Part shown: piece by piece, positions 16,547 through 25,202 of the stretch | Numbering within the stretch: position 1 is the first letter of the stretch | Layout: each line of letters begins with the position of its first letter | NCBI GenBank assembly: GCA_016927235.1 | Contig: JAFGNB010000078.1 | Span: 1-54,941 of the forward strand | DNA from: Chitinispirillaceae bacterium | GTDB taxonomy: Bacteria > Fibrobacterota > Chitinivibrionia > Chitinivibrionales > Chitinispirillaceae | DNA length: 54,941 nt | Direction: 5' to 3' | Program-made: the position numbers and the translations under genes | The notes under the pieces: model-generated | Told to the model about the DNA's origin: nothing | Databases searched by the model: none | The model's input: the letters and a program-made list of their open reading frames with translations, nothing else

Positions 16547-16918
16547 CTATTTTTTCCCTTTTTTCTTTGCCGCTTTTTTTACGGCTTTTTTCTTCGGCGC
16601 CTTCTTTACCGCGGCCTTTTTTGCGGCCTTTTTTACGGCCTTCTTTTTTTTCTTCTTTGACTCGTTAATGATACGATACGTCTGGGAAATAGACAGTTTG
16701 TACTTTTTCGCCAGAGCCGTTCCCGAAGCGCCCTTTCCGTACGCTGCAACGATCTCGGCATTGCGCTGCGGATTATCGGCGAGGGACGAATCGATGCCAT
16801 ACTTTTTACGCAGCTGATGAACAGCCTGACGGGTAATCCCGAACTGCTCACCGATTGCAGCATCGGTTTTCAACTTCTTCTGAAGTTTGATGAGTTGAGT
16901 TTTACTTATACGTGCCAT
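16547..16918 (-). CDS. Helix-turn-helix protein with histone H1-like Lys/Ala tail
   Basis: 123 residues. Residues 1-86 hold two predicted helix-turn-helix units: IGEQFGITRQAVHQLRKKYGI and ALAKKYKLSISQTYRIINE. Residues 88-123 are almost only Lys, Ala, Val, Pro and Gly (KKAVKKAAKK, VKKAPKKKAVKK), as in bacterial histone H1-like tails. The protein probably binds DNA through the HTH part and coats or bridges it through the basic tail, so a nucleoid-associated or global regulatory role is likely by inference. A GAGGAG lies about 11 bases before the ATG. It has its own promoter (17065-17093) and terminator. The tail is repetitive, so slippage in length is possible. Confidence 0.85.
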   Translation of the reverse strand: MARISKTQLIKLQKKLKTDAAIGEQFGITRQAVHQLRKKYGIDSSLADNPQRNAEIVAAYGKGASGTALAKKYKLSISQTYRIINESKKKKKKAVKKAAKKAAVKKAPKKKAVKKAAKKKGKK

Positions 16919-17570
16919 ACGACGCTTACTCCTCTCTAAGTAAGGTTGAAGGACAATTTATGCGACAACTGCATGGCAACAATGTTATCTTCCCGCAATT
17001 GCAGGTACTGTTTTCAGGTTGATTTCGAGGAGCATTCCGATATAATCCATATCTTGACTTCATAAATATACACTTAAAAATAACTTTTGGCAACAAAATA
17101 TTTGCAAATGTCTTCAATGTATCTCAATTATACAAGTTTCCATTGATCTTGTCCGGTACAAATAGACGGGTGCTATTATCATAGAATAAATTTTCTCGTC
17201 CGAAAGCATTCCCGTATCCGTACGTTCAGCGTCGCGCTTCGCTCAATACGGCTTCGATTGTCAAATCGCTTCCGACGGCCCACTTCTTATCCGGTGAAAA
17301 AACCTCGTCAAGAAGTCAATAATTTCCCTGTCGTTCGCCGGGCCGTTCCCGACGGCGACTGCGCAGCCTCCGTTGCGGAAGCCGCTTGCGTAGACGCTTC
17401 CGCTAAAGCGGAGAAAATGTGGTGGTTCTATAACTATTCATCGGCACTGTAGTTTTTCTTTCTGTTTTAGATTATTTTAGTAGGGATGGGATTATCGTCA
17501 TCACTGCAGGTCGGTGCGTCGGATAAACCGTCATGTGTGTTGTATTACCGCAAACCGGAGACATAAACGT
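16919..17570. other. Long intergenic region with a promoter and a possible gene relic
   Basis: The left part is AT-rich and holds the promoter of the HTH gene. The right part (about 17220-17440) is more GC-rich. It contains an 8-bp inverted repeat, 17375-17382 with 17396-17403, and an open minus-strand frame at 17261-17437 without a usable start codon. No intact gene was recognised. Confidence 0.55.
17065..17093 (-). promoter_or_regulatory. Sigma70-type promoter for the HTH/H1-tail gene
   Basis: On the minus strand, TTGCCA (17088-17093) and TATATT (17065-17070) are separated by exactly 17 bases. The start codon is about 145 bases downstream, leaving a long untranslated leader. Confidence 0.6.
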
Positions 17571-17900
17571 ATGGGCTTCTCATATGATCACGACAAGTTC
17601 GTGGCAAAAAACAGGGCTTTGGCATCAGCCGAGCGCATTAAACAGAGAGATGAGGCATTGGAACGCAAAGAGTTTTCCCATCTGAAGCGGGAACGCGAAG
17701 CCTCATGCTTTAATTGTAAAATGCGACAGACATGCTCTTTATTCAAAGGGAAACGAAGCGGGGGTGCTTCCGGGGTCGTCTCCTTTGGCGGTGAACAGAC
17801 CTTTATCTGCGATCGATACACTCCCGCCCCGGTACAGGAAAAAAACATGTCGAAAAAGCAGATCAAATCATTACTAAAAAATATAAAAAAGGGTTACTGA
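17571..17900 (+). CDS. Small four-cysteine protein, function unknown
   Basis: 109 residues, mostly charged. The N-terminal half is helical (LASAERIKQRDEALERKEFSHLK). A CFNCKMRQTC block (Cys46, Cys49, Cys55) with a fourth cysteine in FICDRY (Cys80) could bind zinc or an iron-sulfur cluster. The C-terminus is basic (KKQIKSLLKNIKKGY). The start at 17571 is chosen because GGAG lies ten bases upstream; the in-frame extension above it has no sign of coding. I do not recognise a named family. The four-Cys pattern argues for a real metal-binding protein. Confidence 0.72.
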   Translation: MGFSYDHDKFVAKNRALASAERIKQRDEALERKEFSHLKREREASCFNCKMRQTCSLFKGKRSGGASGVVSFGGEQTFICDRYTPAPVQEKNMSKKQIKSLLKNIKKGY

Positions 17901-17941
17901 TTTTCCTCCTCCATTTTGAGAAACCCATCGACGGGGAAGCG

Positions 17942-17967
17942 ACATTGTTGATTGAATGTAACAATGT
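17942..17967. promoter_or_regulatory. Inverted repeat overlapping a promoter (candidate operator)
   Basis: ACATTGTT (17942-17949) and AACAATGT (17960-17967) form a perfect 8-bp inverted repeat with a 10-base spacer. It overlaps the -35 box of the promoter for the gene at 18051, the usual position for repressor control. Confidence 0.4.
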
Positions 17968-17977
17968 GAGATACTAT
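17948..17977 (+). promoter_or_regulatory. Possible sigma70 promoter for the 18051 gene
   Basis: TTGATT (17948-17953) and TACTAT (17972-17977) are separated by 18 bases, about 75 bases before the start codon. Confidence 0.4.
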
Positions 17978-18050
17978 TTTACCGTTATATGATTGATTAA
18001 GCGAATAACCGACATTCAGATTTACCAGCAGACGCTCAAGGAGTACTTCT

Positions 18051-18812
18051 ATGGAAACCACCCCATTAGAACTGTACGAAACTGCATACCGATTCCACTA
18101 CAACGAAAATCGTCTGGCGGACGCCGTTGATTATTATAATAGATTAATAAAAGAGTTTCCCAATTCGAATGAGTGCGGGTATGCGGTCATTCAACTTCAG
18201 AAAATCAAGGCGCACGATGTTGCCGAAAGCCTGCAGGCGCTCTCCGGACCACGGACGTCACCGTTGCACCCGCTGGTAATAATTACGTTTTTTCTTACAC
18301 TGCTAGCAATCTTCGTAGGATGGTATTCTTTTCTTTTTCTCAATAAGAAAATCGCCGGAGAACGGAAACGCGCCTCATTAGCGATAAATGCCCTGAGTAA
18401 AATTGGACGAATGGAGAACGATGAGGCGCTTAAACTGCTCTCCGAACTTAAAACATTTGATACTGAAGATATCACCCCGTGGGAACTTTCCGCCGATATA
18501 TATCGTCGACAATGTAAATTCGATGAAGCACAAAAAGAATACGTCACTTTTTTTCAGCACAACCCGAATCGTAAACCCTCCGAAAGCGAATTGAAATTCA
18601 TGCACTTCAAGGAGAAGCCGGAGGTAAAAAAACCGGTGCGTCGACCCACTATTCAGAGATCAACCTCACGTGCTCCCGCCCCTCCCCCTCCGGTAAAAAA
18701 ACGGTCTCTTCGTACAAAAGCGAAAGTGACTAAACCGCCCCCGCCGCCGAGCCGGACAAAACGGAAAAAAGGGCTTCTACTGGTTGATCCCGACAGTATT
18801 TCCTATTTTTAA
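18051..18812 (+). CDS. TPR-like single-pass membrane protein
   Basis: 253 residues. An N-terminal TPR-like helix pair (LYETAYRFHYNENRLADAVDYYNRLIKEFPNS, split here as about residues 8-40) is followed by one transmembrane helix (about 74-97). A second set of TPR-like helices lies near residues 105-175 (ALKLLSELK, ADIYRRQCKFDEAQKEY). The tail is Pro/Lys/Arg-rich with PAPPPPVKK and PPPPPSRTK. It is probably a scaffold that brings proteins to the membrane. The 18824 gene follows after 11 bases, so the two probably form an operon. No closer function can be given. Confidence 0.78.
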   Translation: METTPLELYETAYRFHYNENRLADAVDYYNRLIKEFPNSNECGYAVIQLQKIKAHDVAESLQALSGPRTSPLHPLVIITFFLTLLAIFVGWYSFLFLNKKIAGERKRASLAINALSKIGRMENDEALKLLSELKTFDTEDITPWELSADIYRRQCKFDEAQKEYVTFFQHNPNRKPSESELKFMHFKEKPEVKKPVRRPTIQRSTSRAPAPPPPVKKRSLRTKAKVTKPPPPPSRTKRKKGLLLVDPDSISYF

Positions 18813-18823
18813 GCGAGGGCATC

Positions 18824-19594
18824 GTGCCGTCAATGAAACATATTGAGGAACTTGTCTATAAAGGGATGGTTCTTGATGAACATGGGGGATGGATTCCTCT
18901 TGCAGAAAAACTGCATAAGGAAAAAGAGTTTCTTCGCCATTTGGAACGTGGAGAGATCCTCGTTAACGGTTTGTGGACTGAAATGACCTTTCTTTCCAAG
19001 GGTACCGGAAATCCGGAGGAGACCAGGCACATTCTTCTTGACCCGTCGGCCGCCGTTACCGAAGAGACGGTGTTGTCTCACTGTGCGATTCCTGAAGAGA
19101 CCGTCTCGGTGTCAACCGAAACGCTTGATAACGAATCTGCCGAGGGTGCCCCTGTCGAATCGGAGAGTGATTATGCCCCGGAAACCAAAATGTTTTCAAT
19201 CGCGCGTTCCGGACAATCCGCATCGTCGTCGGTTGCGGCTGCTACGGAGGCTTCAATGGGCGACGGGGCTGCTGTCGACAAAATGCACGACGGTTGTTCT
19301 CTTGACAATAAATCAATTTCTGAATCCGGACGTGCGCGGCAAGAAACCACTGAAAGCGAATTTGAGGAAACGGTCCTTTACAGCATCAATATGCTTCGGC
19401 AAACCGCCGACAGAAACCCGCACGCATCTGAAGCGGGTAACGCCGACGGCGCCCGTTTATCTCCGTCCGTACATGCGGTTGACGATTCCAACTCAGACAT
19501 CGTCCGCCCGGATCGGAAAAGTGCGGTCGGATGGGTACTAGCGATCATTCTTGCCGTCATTCTGCTGGCATGCGGCATCTGGTTGTTTCGGTAA
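18824..19594 (+). CDS. C-terminally anchored protein, function unknown
   Basis: 256 residues from a GTG at 18824 with GAGGG just upstream; an ATG at 18833 is the alternative. The N-terminal ~50 residues hold two related short units, KGMVLDEHGGWIPL and RGEILVNGLWTEM, which may be a small repeated fold. A long acidic Ser/Glu/Thr-rich linker follows, then a C-terminal transmembrane helix (GWVLAIILAVILLACGIWLF) with almost nothing after it, as in tail-anchored proteins. It is likely co-transcribed with the TPR protein. Its last 38 bases overlap the 3' end of the convergent glycosyltransferase gene. Confidence 0.72.
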   Translation: MPSMKHIEELVYKGMVLDEHGGWIPLAEKLHKEKEFLRHLERGEILVNGLWTEMTFLSKGTGNPEETRHILLDPSAAVTEETVLSHCAIPEETVSVSTETLDNESAEGAPVESESDYAPETKMFSIARSGQSASSSVAAATEASMGDGAAVDKMHDGCSLDNKSISESGRARQETTESEFEETVLYSINMLRQTADRNPHASEAGNADGARLSPSVHAVDDSNSDIVRPDRKSAVGWVLAIILAVILLACGIWLFR

Positions 19595-20750
19595 TCCGGT
19601 CCATGATAAAATCGACCGTCAGCGGAACCTGCCGTTCACGGTTAAATAACCTCTCGGCGCGACTGCGGCCCCGGTTTCCCATCTCGACAATTTTATAAGG
19701 GCGTGCAATGAGGCTCGCCATTGCCCCTGTCAATGCCGCAATATCACCTTCGTCAACGAGCAGTCCGGTTTCACCGTGGACGACGATTTCGGGAAGACCT
19801 CCGCTCGAAAATCCGATCACTGGAAGTCCGCACCCCTGGGCTTCAACGGCGACACGGCCGAACGGCTCACATCGAGAGGCCATGCAAAGGACATGATGGC
19901 GGCATAACAACCGGTATGGATCGTCGGTCATCTCCGCGATGGTTACGTTCCCTTCGAGGTGATGCTCGCCGATTGAACGCTGCAGAGCATCGCGGTAGGA
20001 GGAGTCCCAGTAAATAGTCGCTCCCGTCAGGCAGAGTGTGGCGGACCCGGACGCCCCGCAATGCATCAATCCGTAGAATGCATCAATGAGCAAATGGCAC
20101 CCTTTCCAGGGAACGATCCGACCCAGGTAGAGAAACTTCACCGGCGGAGGCACTGTGCGCTCATTTCCGCAGGTACCGATCGCGACGCCATTGTAAATTA
20201 CCCGTGATATTTTCCGCATTCTATGGGGCAGCGCAATTTTTACCGCCTTGGATATCGCAATGACGTCTGTCTGCGAGAAGGGAAATAAAAAGTAATAGAG
20301 ACAGTAGGCAGTGCTGTTTCGGGGAAAAATTTCGCGCATATGGACGACACCCTTGCCGCGATACCCGAGCAGCCGAAGTAAAAAAAGCGTCATGTGCGAT
20401 TTGGGAACATTGGAATGAATACAATCGGGGCGGACCCGCACCACGTAGCGGCGGACCTTGAGAACAAAGAGCAGAAAAGCGGCAACGGCGCGCCACTGGC
20501 ATACGAGCGACCGGGGCAGTGAATCACGTTTTACAAAATTGACATTCGGTTTGCACGGAATCACCTTGCGCAGTACCCCGGTACTGGTGAGCCGGTCGAG
20601 CAGTGTACCCGGTTCAGAGGTTACCACGTGCACCTCGGCGCATCTGCTTATCTGCGGCAGTATATCAAGAAGGGAGTGTTCGGCTCCACCGAGATGGCGC
20701 GCCCAGTGATTGAGAAAAAGAACGCACCACTTATGCCTCTTTCCAGACAT
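19557..20750 (-). CDS. GT4-family glycosyltransferase
   Basis: A 397-residue GT-B fold enzyme. The N-terminal domain has the glycine-rich acceptor loop NHWARHLGGAEHSLLD. The C-terminal nucleotide-sugar domain has FLYLGRIVPWKG and the EPFGRVAVE E-x7-E motif followed by GLPVIGFSSGGLPEIV. It probably adds one sugar to a cell-surface glycan. The ATG at 20750 is chosen because GAGGAAAGG precedes it; it overlaps the stop of the upstream glycosyltransferase by 20 bases. Sugar and linkage cannot be told. With the next two genes it forms a compact O-antigen or exopolysaccharide assembly operon. Confidence 0.9.
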   Translation of the reverse strand: MSGKRHKWCVLFLNHWARHLGGAEHSLLDILPQISRCAEVHVVTSEPGTLLDRLTSTGVLRKVIPCKPNVNFVKRDSLPRSLVCQWRAVAAFLLFVLKVRRYVVRVRPDCIHSNVPKSHMTLFLLRLLGYRGKGVVHMREIFPRNSTAYCLYYFLFPFSQTDVIAISKAVKIALPHRMRKISRVIYNGVAIGTCGNERTVPPPVKFLYLGRIVPWKGCHLLIDAFYGLMHCGASGSATLCLTGATIYWDSSYRDALQRSIGEHHLEGNVTIAEMTDDPYRLLCRHHVLCMASRCEPFGRVAVEAQGCGLPVIGFSSGGLPEIVVHGETGLLVDEGDIAALTGAMASLIARPYKIVEMGNRGRSRAERLFNRERQVPLTVDFIMDRITETTRCRMPAE

Positions 20751-21810
20751 ACCTTTCCTCGAGAAATCGACGTGCCGCGCACGCCATGCGGTACCGGCGT
20801 TTGCCGTCAATCATGAGCCCCATCAGCCCGTTTTTCAGCGCTTCGGGGTCGTCGGGGGGAACCAGTACGGCATAATCATTATTGTTATCGACGACCTCCG
20901 CGATTCCACCGCTCCGGCAGGCGACAATCGCGGCACCGTATGCCATCGCTTCCAGCAAAACGATGCCGAATCCTTCAACCGCTGAGACGGTTTCCATCGA
21001 AGGAAAGACAAAAATATCGGCGGCTTTATAACAACCTGCCAGTTCCGAACCCGACACGCTGCCCGCAAGGAAGACATGATTTTCAAGACCGTAGCGTCGT
21101 ACCAGCGAACCGAGTCTGCCGAACTCCGGCCCCTCTCCGACAATGGTGAGATTCCAGGGCACCGATCCCTTCAATAGTGAGACCGCCGCAATTAAAACAG
21201 CATGACCCTTATGCGGCACCAGCCTTCCTACCGAAAGGAGACGTACGATTCCTTCGCGCGGTTCTTTACGGCAAACTTGATAATCGGGAAGGTCGATCCT
21301 TGGTGGAATCCGTTCACAGGGCGCACAACCGCGGCAGTATTTCAGAAGCTCCAGGGTTGTTTTTGTCAAATAATAGACCGCCGTGCAGCGGCGCAACACA
21401 GTTCTCCATATCAGCCCCCGCAATGAACACTTTTTCTTGAGAGGGAGCAATTCGGTCCCGTAACAATAGATATGATATCGTAATGGGCGCCCCAACGAAA
21501 TAAGAGCCGGCACAAGTGCTGCATAGATATTACCCGCGAACACCGTCACCTGCGGCCATCGACGCACGACCTGATACCACAGCAGAACAAGCATCTGCAG
21601 CAGCTGTATTTTTTTATTAACAAACAAAAAGAGGTGGGGCACACGGATAATCCTGCAGGGGTAGCGGTGTTCATCATCCCTCTGCCGGCGGCATCTTCCC
21701 CCCGTTATGACAAGGTCCTCTGCGGTAAAGGTATGAGCGACAATATCGGCCAGATACCGTTGAATTCCTCCCGTTTCGGGCGGGAAATCGAGAGTGACAA
21801 GTACGTTCAT
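20731..21810 (-). CDS. GT4-family glycosyltransferase
   Basis: A 359-residue GT-B enzyme starting MNVLVTLDFPPETGGIQRY, a typical PimB/GT4 opening. The donor domain shows LLSVGRLVPHKGH and EGFGIVLLE (E-x7-E) followed by GAAIVACRSGGIAEVV. The start at 21810 is preferred over an earlier in-frame ATG because the family begins at this methionine. It lies ten bases after the polymerase gene and overlaps the next glycosyltransferase by 20 bases. The likely role is cytoplasmic extension of a lipid-linked surface oligosaccharide. Confidence 0.9.
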   Translation of the reverse strand: MNVLVTLDFPPETGGIQRYLADIVAHTFTAEDLVITGGRCRRQRDDEHRYPCRIIRVPHLFLFVNKKIQLLQMLVLLWYQVVRRWPQVTVFAGNIYAALVPALISLGRPLRYHIYCYGTELLPLKKKCSLRGLIWRTVLRRCTAVYYLTKTTLELLKYCRGCAPCERIPPRIDLPDYQVCRKEPREGIVRLLSVGRLVPHKGHAVLIAAVSLLKGSVPWNLTIVGEGPEFGRLGSLVRRYGLENHVFLAGSVSGSELAGCYKAADIFVFPSMETVSAVEGFGIVLLEAMAYGAAIVACRSGGIAEVVDNNNDYAVLVPPDDPEALKNGLMGLMIDGKRRYRMACAARRFLEERYVWKEA

Positions 21811-21820
21811 AGGCGGACGA

Positions 21821-23293
21821 TCAACGATTCTGCGGCCGGACCGCCGTAAGTTTGACAAGCGCCCCATTCCAGAACCAGAAAAAGACGTCCCCCGGAAAAG
21901 AATGGATGTGGGTGCCGGTAAGATTGATTACCGCAAAAACGATATTCATCAGGGTTATGCCCTTTGCCAGTGAGATGATCTCCGGCGACGGCGCGCTGTC
22001 GAGCAGCGTGAATCCTTTATTGATCGTCACGACGATAAACCAGACGATGAAAATGACTCCCGGATAGCCGAACTGCGCCAGAAAGGTAATATAGAGCGAA
22101 TCGGCATTGATGGTGCCGATACCCCGTCCCAGAAGCGCGTTCACCGGTTCGGCCGACAGTGCGAGGAGATATTTCCAAAAAGCAATACGGGAAAGAAACG
22201 AATGTTCTTCGAAAGGGTTCGAAATGGCGCCGGTGCGTTCCGTAACCAGAAGATGGAGGTGCTCCTGCTTCAATCCCCTTCCCAATGTCGAAAACAGCGC
22301 ATTGATGCCGACGTTATAGTGCGCCGAAAAATCAAGCAGCTGGGAAATGAAGAAAAAAACGCCCAACAGCAGAATCATAACGGCACGATACCGTGCTCCT
22401 CTGATCTGCAGCAGAATCAACCACAGCATGAGCGCAAGCATAATGCCGATCCAGTTGGACCTTACCGAGGTAATAAGCGCTCCATAGAAAAAAAAGGGGA
22501 CCAGCAACAGTACCGCAAAGGACCATTTCATTTTTTTATCGCTTGCGATAATCAGTACGCCGATAATCGAGATAAGCATATAATCGGCAAAACATGCAGG
22601 CGACTGAAAAACGGAAAAAGGCCGCGCAATGCCTTTTATAAACAGTGTAGTAAATGAGATCGATGAAAACCAGATTTGTTCGGCCTCGGAATAACCGAGG
22701 AACAGCTGTTTCATTCCATACAATGTGACGACCACGCCGATGCCGATGGTGAGGTACCAGATTTTTTTGAGCATGGCCATGTTGTCGGCGTATAATGTCC
22801 CGATAAAATAAAAAATCACCGCCGGTCCGTAAAAATGAAATTGCATGATTGCTTCCCGTGGAGGAAGGATATTGAAAAAAAATGTCCGGAACAGGCAATA
22901 CAGAAAATATCCCAGTACAGCCCCGTTAATGAATCTATTCCGGTCCTCCCGTTCGCGCTGTTCCCGAAAGACAAAAAAGAGCCCGATGAGGGTCAGCGCA
23001 ATGATAACGTCTCCAACGGCGATCAGCGGATCTATCGACGGCCGCTGGTCCAGGAGATAGTATGACCGGCGCAGAAAGGGAATAAAGGGCATGATGATAA
23101 ACAGCAGATATACGCCGATCGCCGGCTTCCGCAACACCGGGTAAAAAAATGCGGCCGTCAGGAGGACGACCAGTTCCAACTGCGTGGGGATATGAACAAT
23201 TTTATAGGCAATGAAATGACCCCCTGCAACGACCGTCAGGAAAAGCAAGCCGGTGCGAAGGATATTTTTATTTATCGTTGGAACCGCGATCAT
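21821..23293 (-). CDS. O-antigen ligase/polymerase-like membrane protein
   Basis: A 490-residue protein with about 10-12 hydrophobic helices and a large periplasmic loop (around residues 305-390, containing the AHYNVGINALFSTLGRG stretch), the layout of the Wzy_C/WaaL superfamily. Such proteins polymerise O-antigen units or ligate them to lipid A-core in the periplasm. The neighbouring GT4 genes support a surface-glycan role. Wzy and WaaL cannot be separated by sequence alone. It begins 91 bases after the potD stop on the same strand. Confidence 0.82.
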   Translation of the reverse strand: MIAVPTINKNILRTGLLFLTVVAGGHFIAYKIVHIPTQLELVVLLTAAFFYPVLRKPAIGVYLLFIIMPFIPFLRRSYYLLDQRPSIDPLIAVGDVIIALTLIGLFFVFREQREREDRNRFINGAVLGYFLYCLFRTFFFNILPPREAIMQFHFYGPAVIFYFIGTLYADNMAMLKKIWYLTIGIGVVVTLYGMKQLFLGYSEAEQIWFSSISFTTLFIKGIARPFSVFQSPACFADYMLISIIGVLIIASDKKMKWSFAVLLLVPFFFYGALITSVRSNWIGIMLALMLWLILLQIRGARYRAVMILLLGVFFFISQLLDFSAHYNVGINALFSTLGRGLKQEHLHLLVTERTGAISNPFEEHSFLSRIAFWKYLLALSAEPVNALLGRGIGTINADSLYITFLAQFGYPGVIFIVWFIVVTINKGFTLLDSAPSPEIISLAKGITLMNIVFAVINLTGTHIHSFPGDVFFWFWNGALVKLTAVRPQNR

Positions 23294-23384
23294 CGATCCT
23301 CCAGGAACCCTAGAAGTGCAACATCCGCTCCCCGGTCCGATAAATTATAGCCTCAGGGGGACAACTGGTCAACCGCACCGTCGG

Positions 23385-24419
23385 CTATCTCCCGATTCTG
23401 ATTTCCTGCCAGATCTCATTGTAGCGTTCAAGATGCTCCCCGAGGTCCTCTTTGAGTTCTGAATTGGCAAGATCGGTCAAGTCGTACCGCGGCGTTACTT
23501 TGCGTTGAGCCCTTGTTGCGGTGTTGATGGAGGGAAGTTTAAGATAATCGACAATGCGGGCGTAGACCGATGGATCGAGGATGTAATTCATAAACATATA
23601 CGCCACATCCTTGTTTTTCGCCCCTTTCAAGATTACCATGTTGTCCATGTAGGCACAACCTCCCTCCCGGGGGATAAAAAAATCCGCCGCCGACGCCTGC
23701 GTCGAATCGAGCTCGAGAAAAACGTTCTCGGCATAGCAGTGCACCGCCCAGAATTCTCCCGCGGCAAATCCCTTCCCGAAAGCTTCGGCATCGAATTTGA
23801 CTATGTTTTTTCTCCACTGCATAACGATCGCCTTCGCCTGCCGGAGCTGTCCTTCATCAATGGTATTGACGGAATATCCCAGGGTACGCAGTGCAGCGCC
23901 GAGCACCTCGCGCATATCGTCGAGCAGGGTAAGCCTTCCCCGCAGATCGCTACGGTTAAAGATGCTCCAGCTTCGCTCATAATCGGCGACGTTCTCTTTA
24001 TTCACCGTAATTCCCGCAGCTCCCATCATATAGGGGACGCAATAACGGCAGCCGGGATCAAATCGGATTTTCTGCAACACAGCCGTATCGAGGAAACCGA
24101 AGTTCGACAGTTTTGATTTGTCGATCGGCTCGAGCATCCCTTCACGGATCATTATCGACACATAATCACCCGATGGAAAGACTATATCGTATCCCCCGCC
24201 GCCGGCCTTGAGTTTGGCGAACATCTCTTCGTTCGACGCATACATATCGTAAACGACAGCGACGTGGTACTCCCGTTCGAACGCGCTTACTACGTCATCG
24301 GGAATATAGTAGGTCCAGTTGTAAATGTATAGTCTTTTCGACGGTGTCTTTTGACAGCCGCACATACCAGACAGAAGCAGCATTCCCGCCAGAAATACCG
24401 CGCGTGCACGCATACGCAC
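23385..24419 (-). CDS. potD: Spermidine/putrescine ABC transporter substrate-binding protein
   Basis: A 344-residue periplasmic binding protein with a lipoprotein-type leader ending near CGCQK. The mature N-terminus KRLYIYNWTYYIPDDVVSAFE is the PotD/PotF opening (YNWxxYIP). Other family blocks are YDIVFPSGDYV and VPYMMGAAGITVNK. It would capture polyamines in the periplasm and hand them to PotBC. The start has AGGAG upstream. The gene ends the potABCD run, three bases after potC. Confidence 0.93.
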   Translation of the reverse strand: MRMRARAVFLAGMLLLSGMCGCQKTPSKRLYIYNWTYYIPDDVVSAFEREYHVAVVYDMYASNEEMFAKLKAGGGGYDIVFPSGDYVSIMIREGMLEPIDKSKLSNFGFLDTAVLQKIRFDPGCRYCVPYMMGAAGITVNKENVADYERSWSIFNRSDLRGRLTLLDDMREVLGAALRTLGYSVNTIDEGQLRQAKAIVMQWRKNIVKFDAEAFGKGFAAGEFWAVHCYAENVFLELDSTQASAADFFIPREGGCAYMDNMVILKGAKNKDVAYMFMNYILDPSVYARIVDYLKLPSINTATRAQRKVTPRYDLTDLANSELKEDLGEHLERYNEIWQEIRIGR

Positions 24420-24422
24420 TCC

Positions 24423-25202
24423 TCACTTACGGACGATATATTTAAAAACATTGCCAGCCGATAGAGCGAGCACCGCCGTTGCGGCAATGATCACCACCGA
24501 AAGGGCGTTAATGACCGGAGATACGCCAAATCGTATCATCGAATAAACATGCAGCGGCAGAGTCGAGGCACCGGGCCCGGCGACAAAGAAGGTAATGACG
24601 AAATCTTCAAGCGACAGGGTCACCGCGATTAAAAAGCCCGATAAAATCCCCGGAAAGGCAAGGGGGATGATGATCCGCAGGAGCGCATCAATTTCACGGG
24701 CGCCTAAGTCGTATGCCGCCTCGACGATCGAAAAATCGAACTCTTCAAGCCGGGCCGTCACCATGAGGAGCACAAACGGAATATTAAACGTCGTATGCGC
24801 CAAAAAAACGGTAAAAAGGCTGAGCTTCAATTTAATACCGGCGAAAAATATGAGCAAACTCACGCCGATGATGATTTCCGGGAGTATCAGTGGAAGAAAT
24901 CCGGCGACCTGCAGCATCCGTTTACCTCTGAAATCATACCAGGAGATGCCGACTGCACCCAGCGTGCCGACAATGGTTGAAATGAGCCCCGACGAAAGCG
25001 CAACGATCACACTGTTAAAAACCGAATTCCAGAGTGTGCGCGAGTGAAAAAAGAGCTCCTCATACCAGCGAAATGATAAACCGCCCCACGACATCGTTTT
25101 TGAATGGTTGAATGAGAAAAGAATAAGAATAACAAGCGGCAGATAGAAAAAAAGCACGACCAGCGTAAACACGACCGACGAAAACCCCCTTTTACTGTTC
25201 AT
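24423..25202 (-). CDS. potC: Spermidine/putrescine ABC transporter permease
   Basis: A 259-residue inner-membrane permease with about six helices, opening with a hydrophobic segment (FTLVVLFFYLPLVILILFSFNHSK). The EAA coupling loop is IVEAAYDLGAREIDALLRIIIPLAFPGI. It forms a heterodimer with PotB. It overlaps potB by 11 bases and is followed almost directly by potD, so all are one operon. Confidence 0.93.
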   Translation of the reverse strand: MNSKRGFSSVVFTLVVLFFYLPLVILILFSFNHSKTMSWGGLSFRWYEELFFHSRTLWNSVFNSVIVALSSGLISTIVGTLGAVGISWYDFRGKRMLQVAGFLPLILPEIIIGVSLLIFFAGIKLKLSLFTVFLAHTTFNIPFVLLMVTARLEEFDFSIVEAAYDLGAREIDALLRIIIPLAFPGILSGFLIAVTLSLEDFVITFFVAGPGASTLPLHVYSMIRFGVSPVINALSVVIIAATAVLALSAGNVFKYIVRK

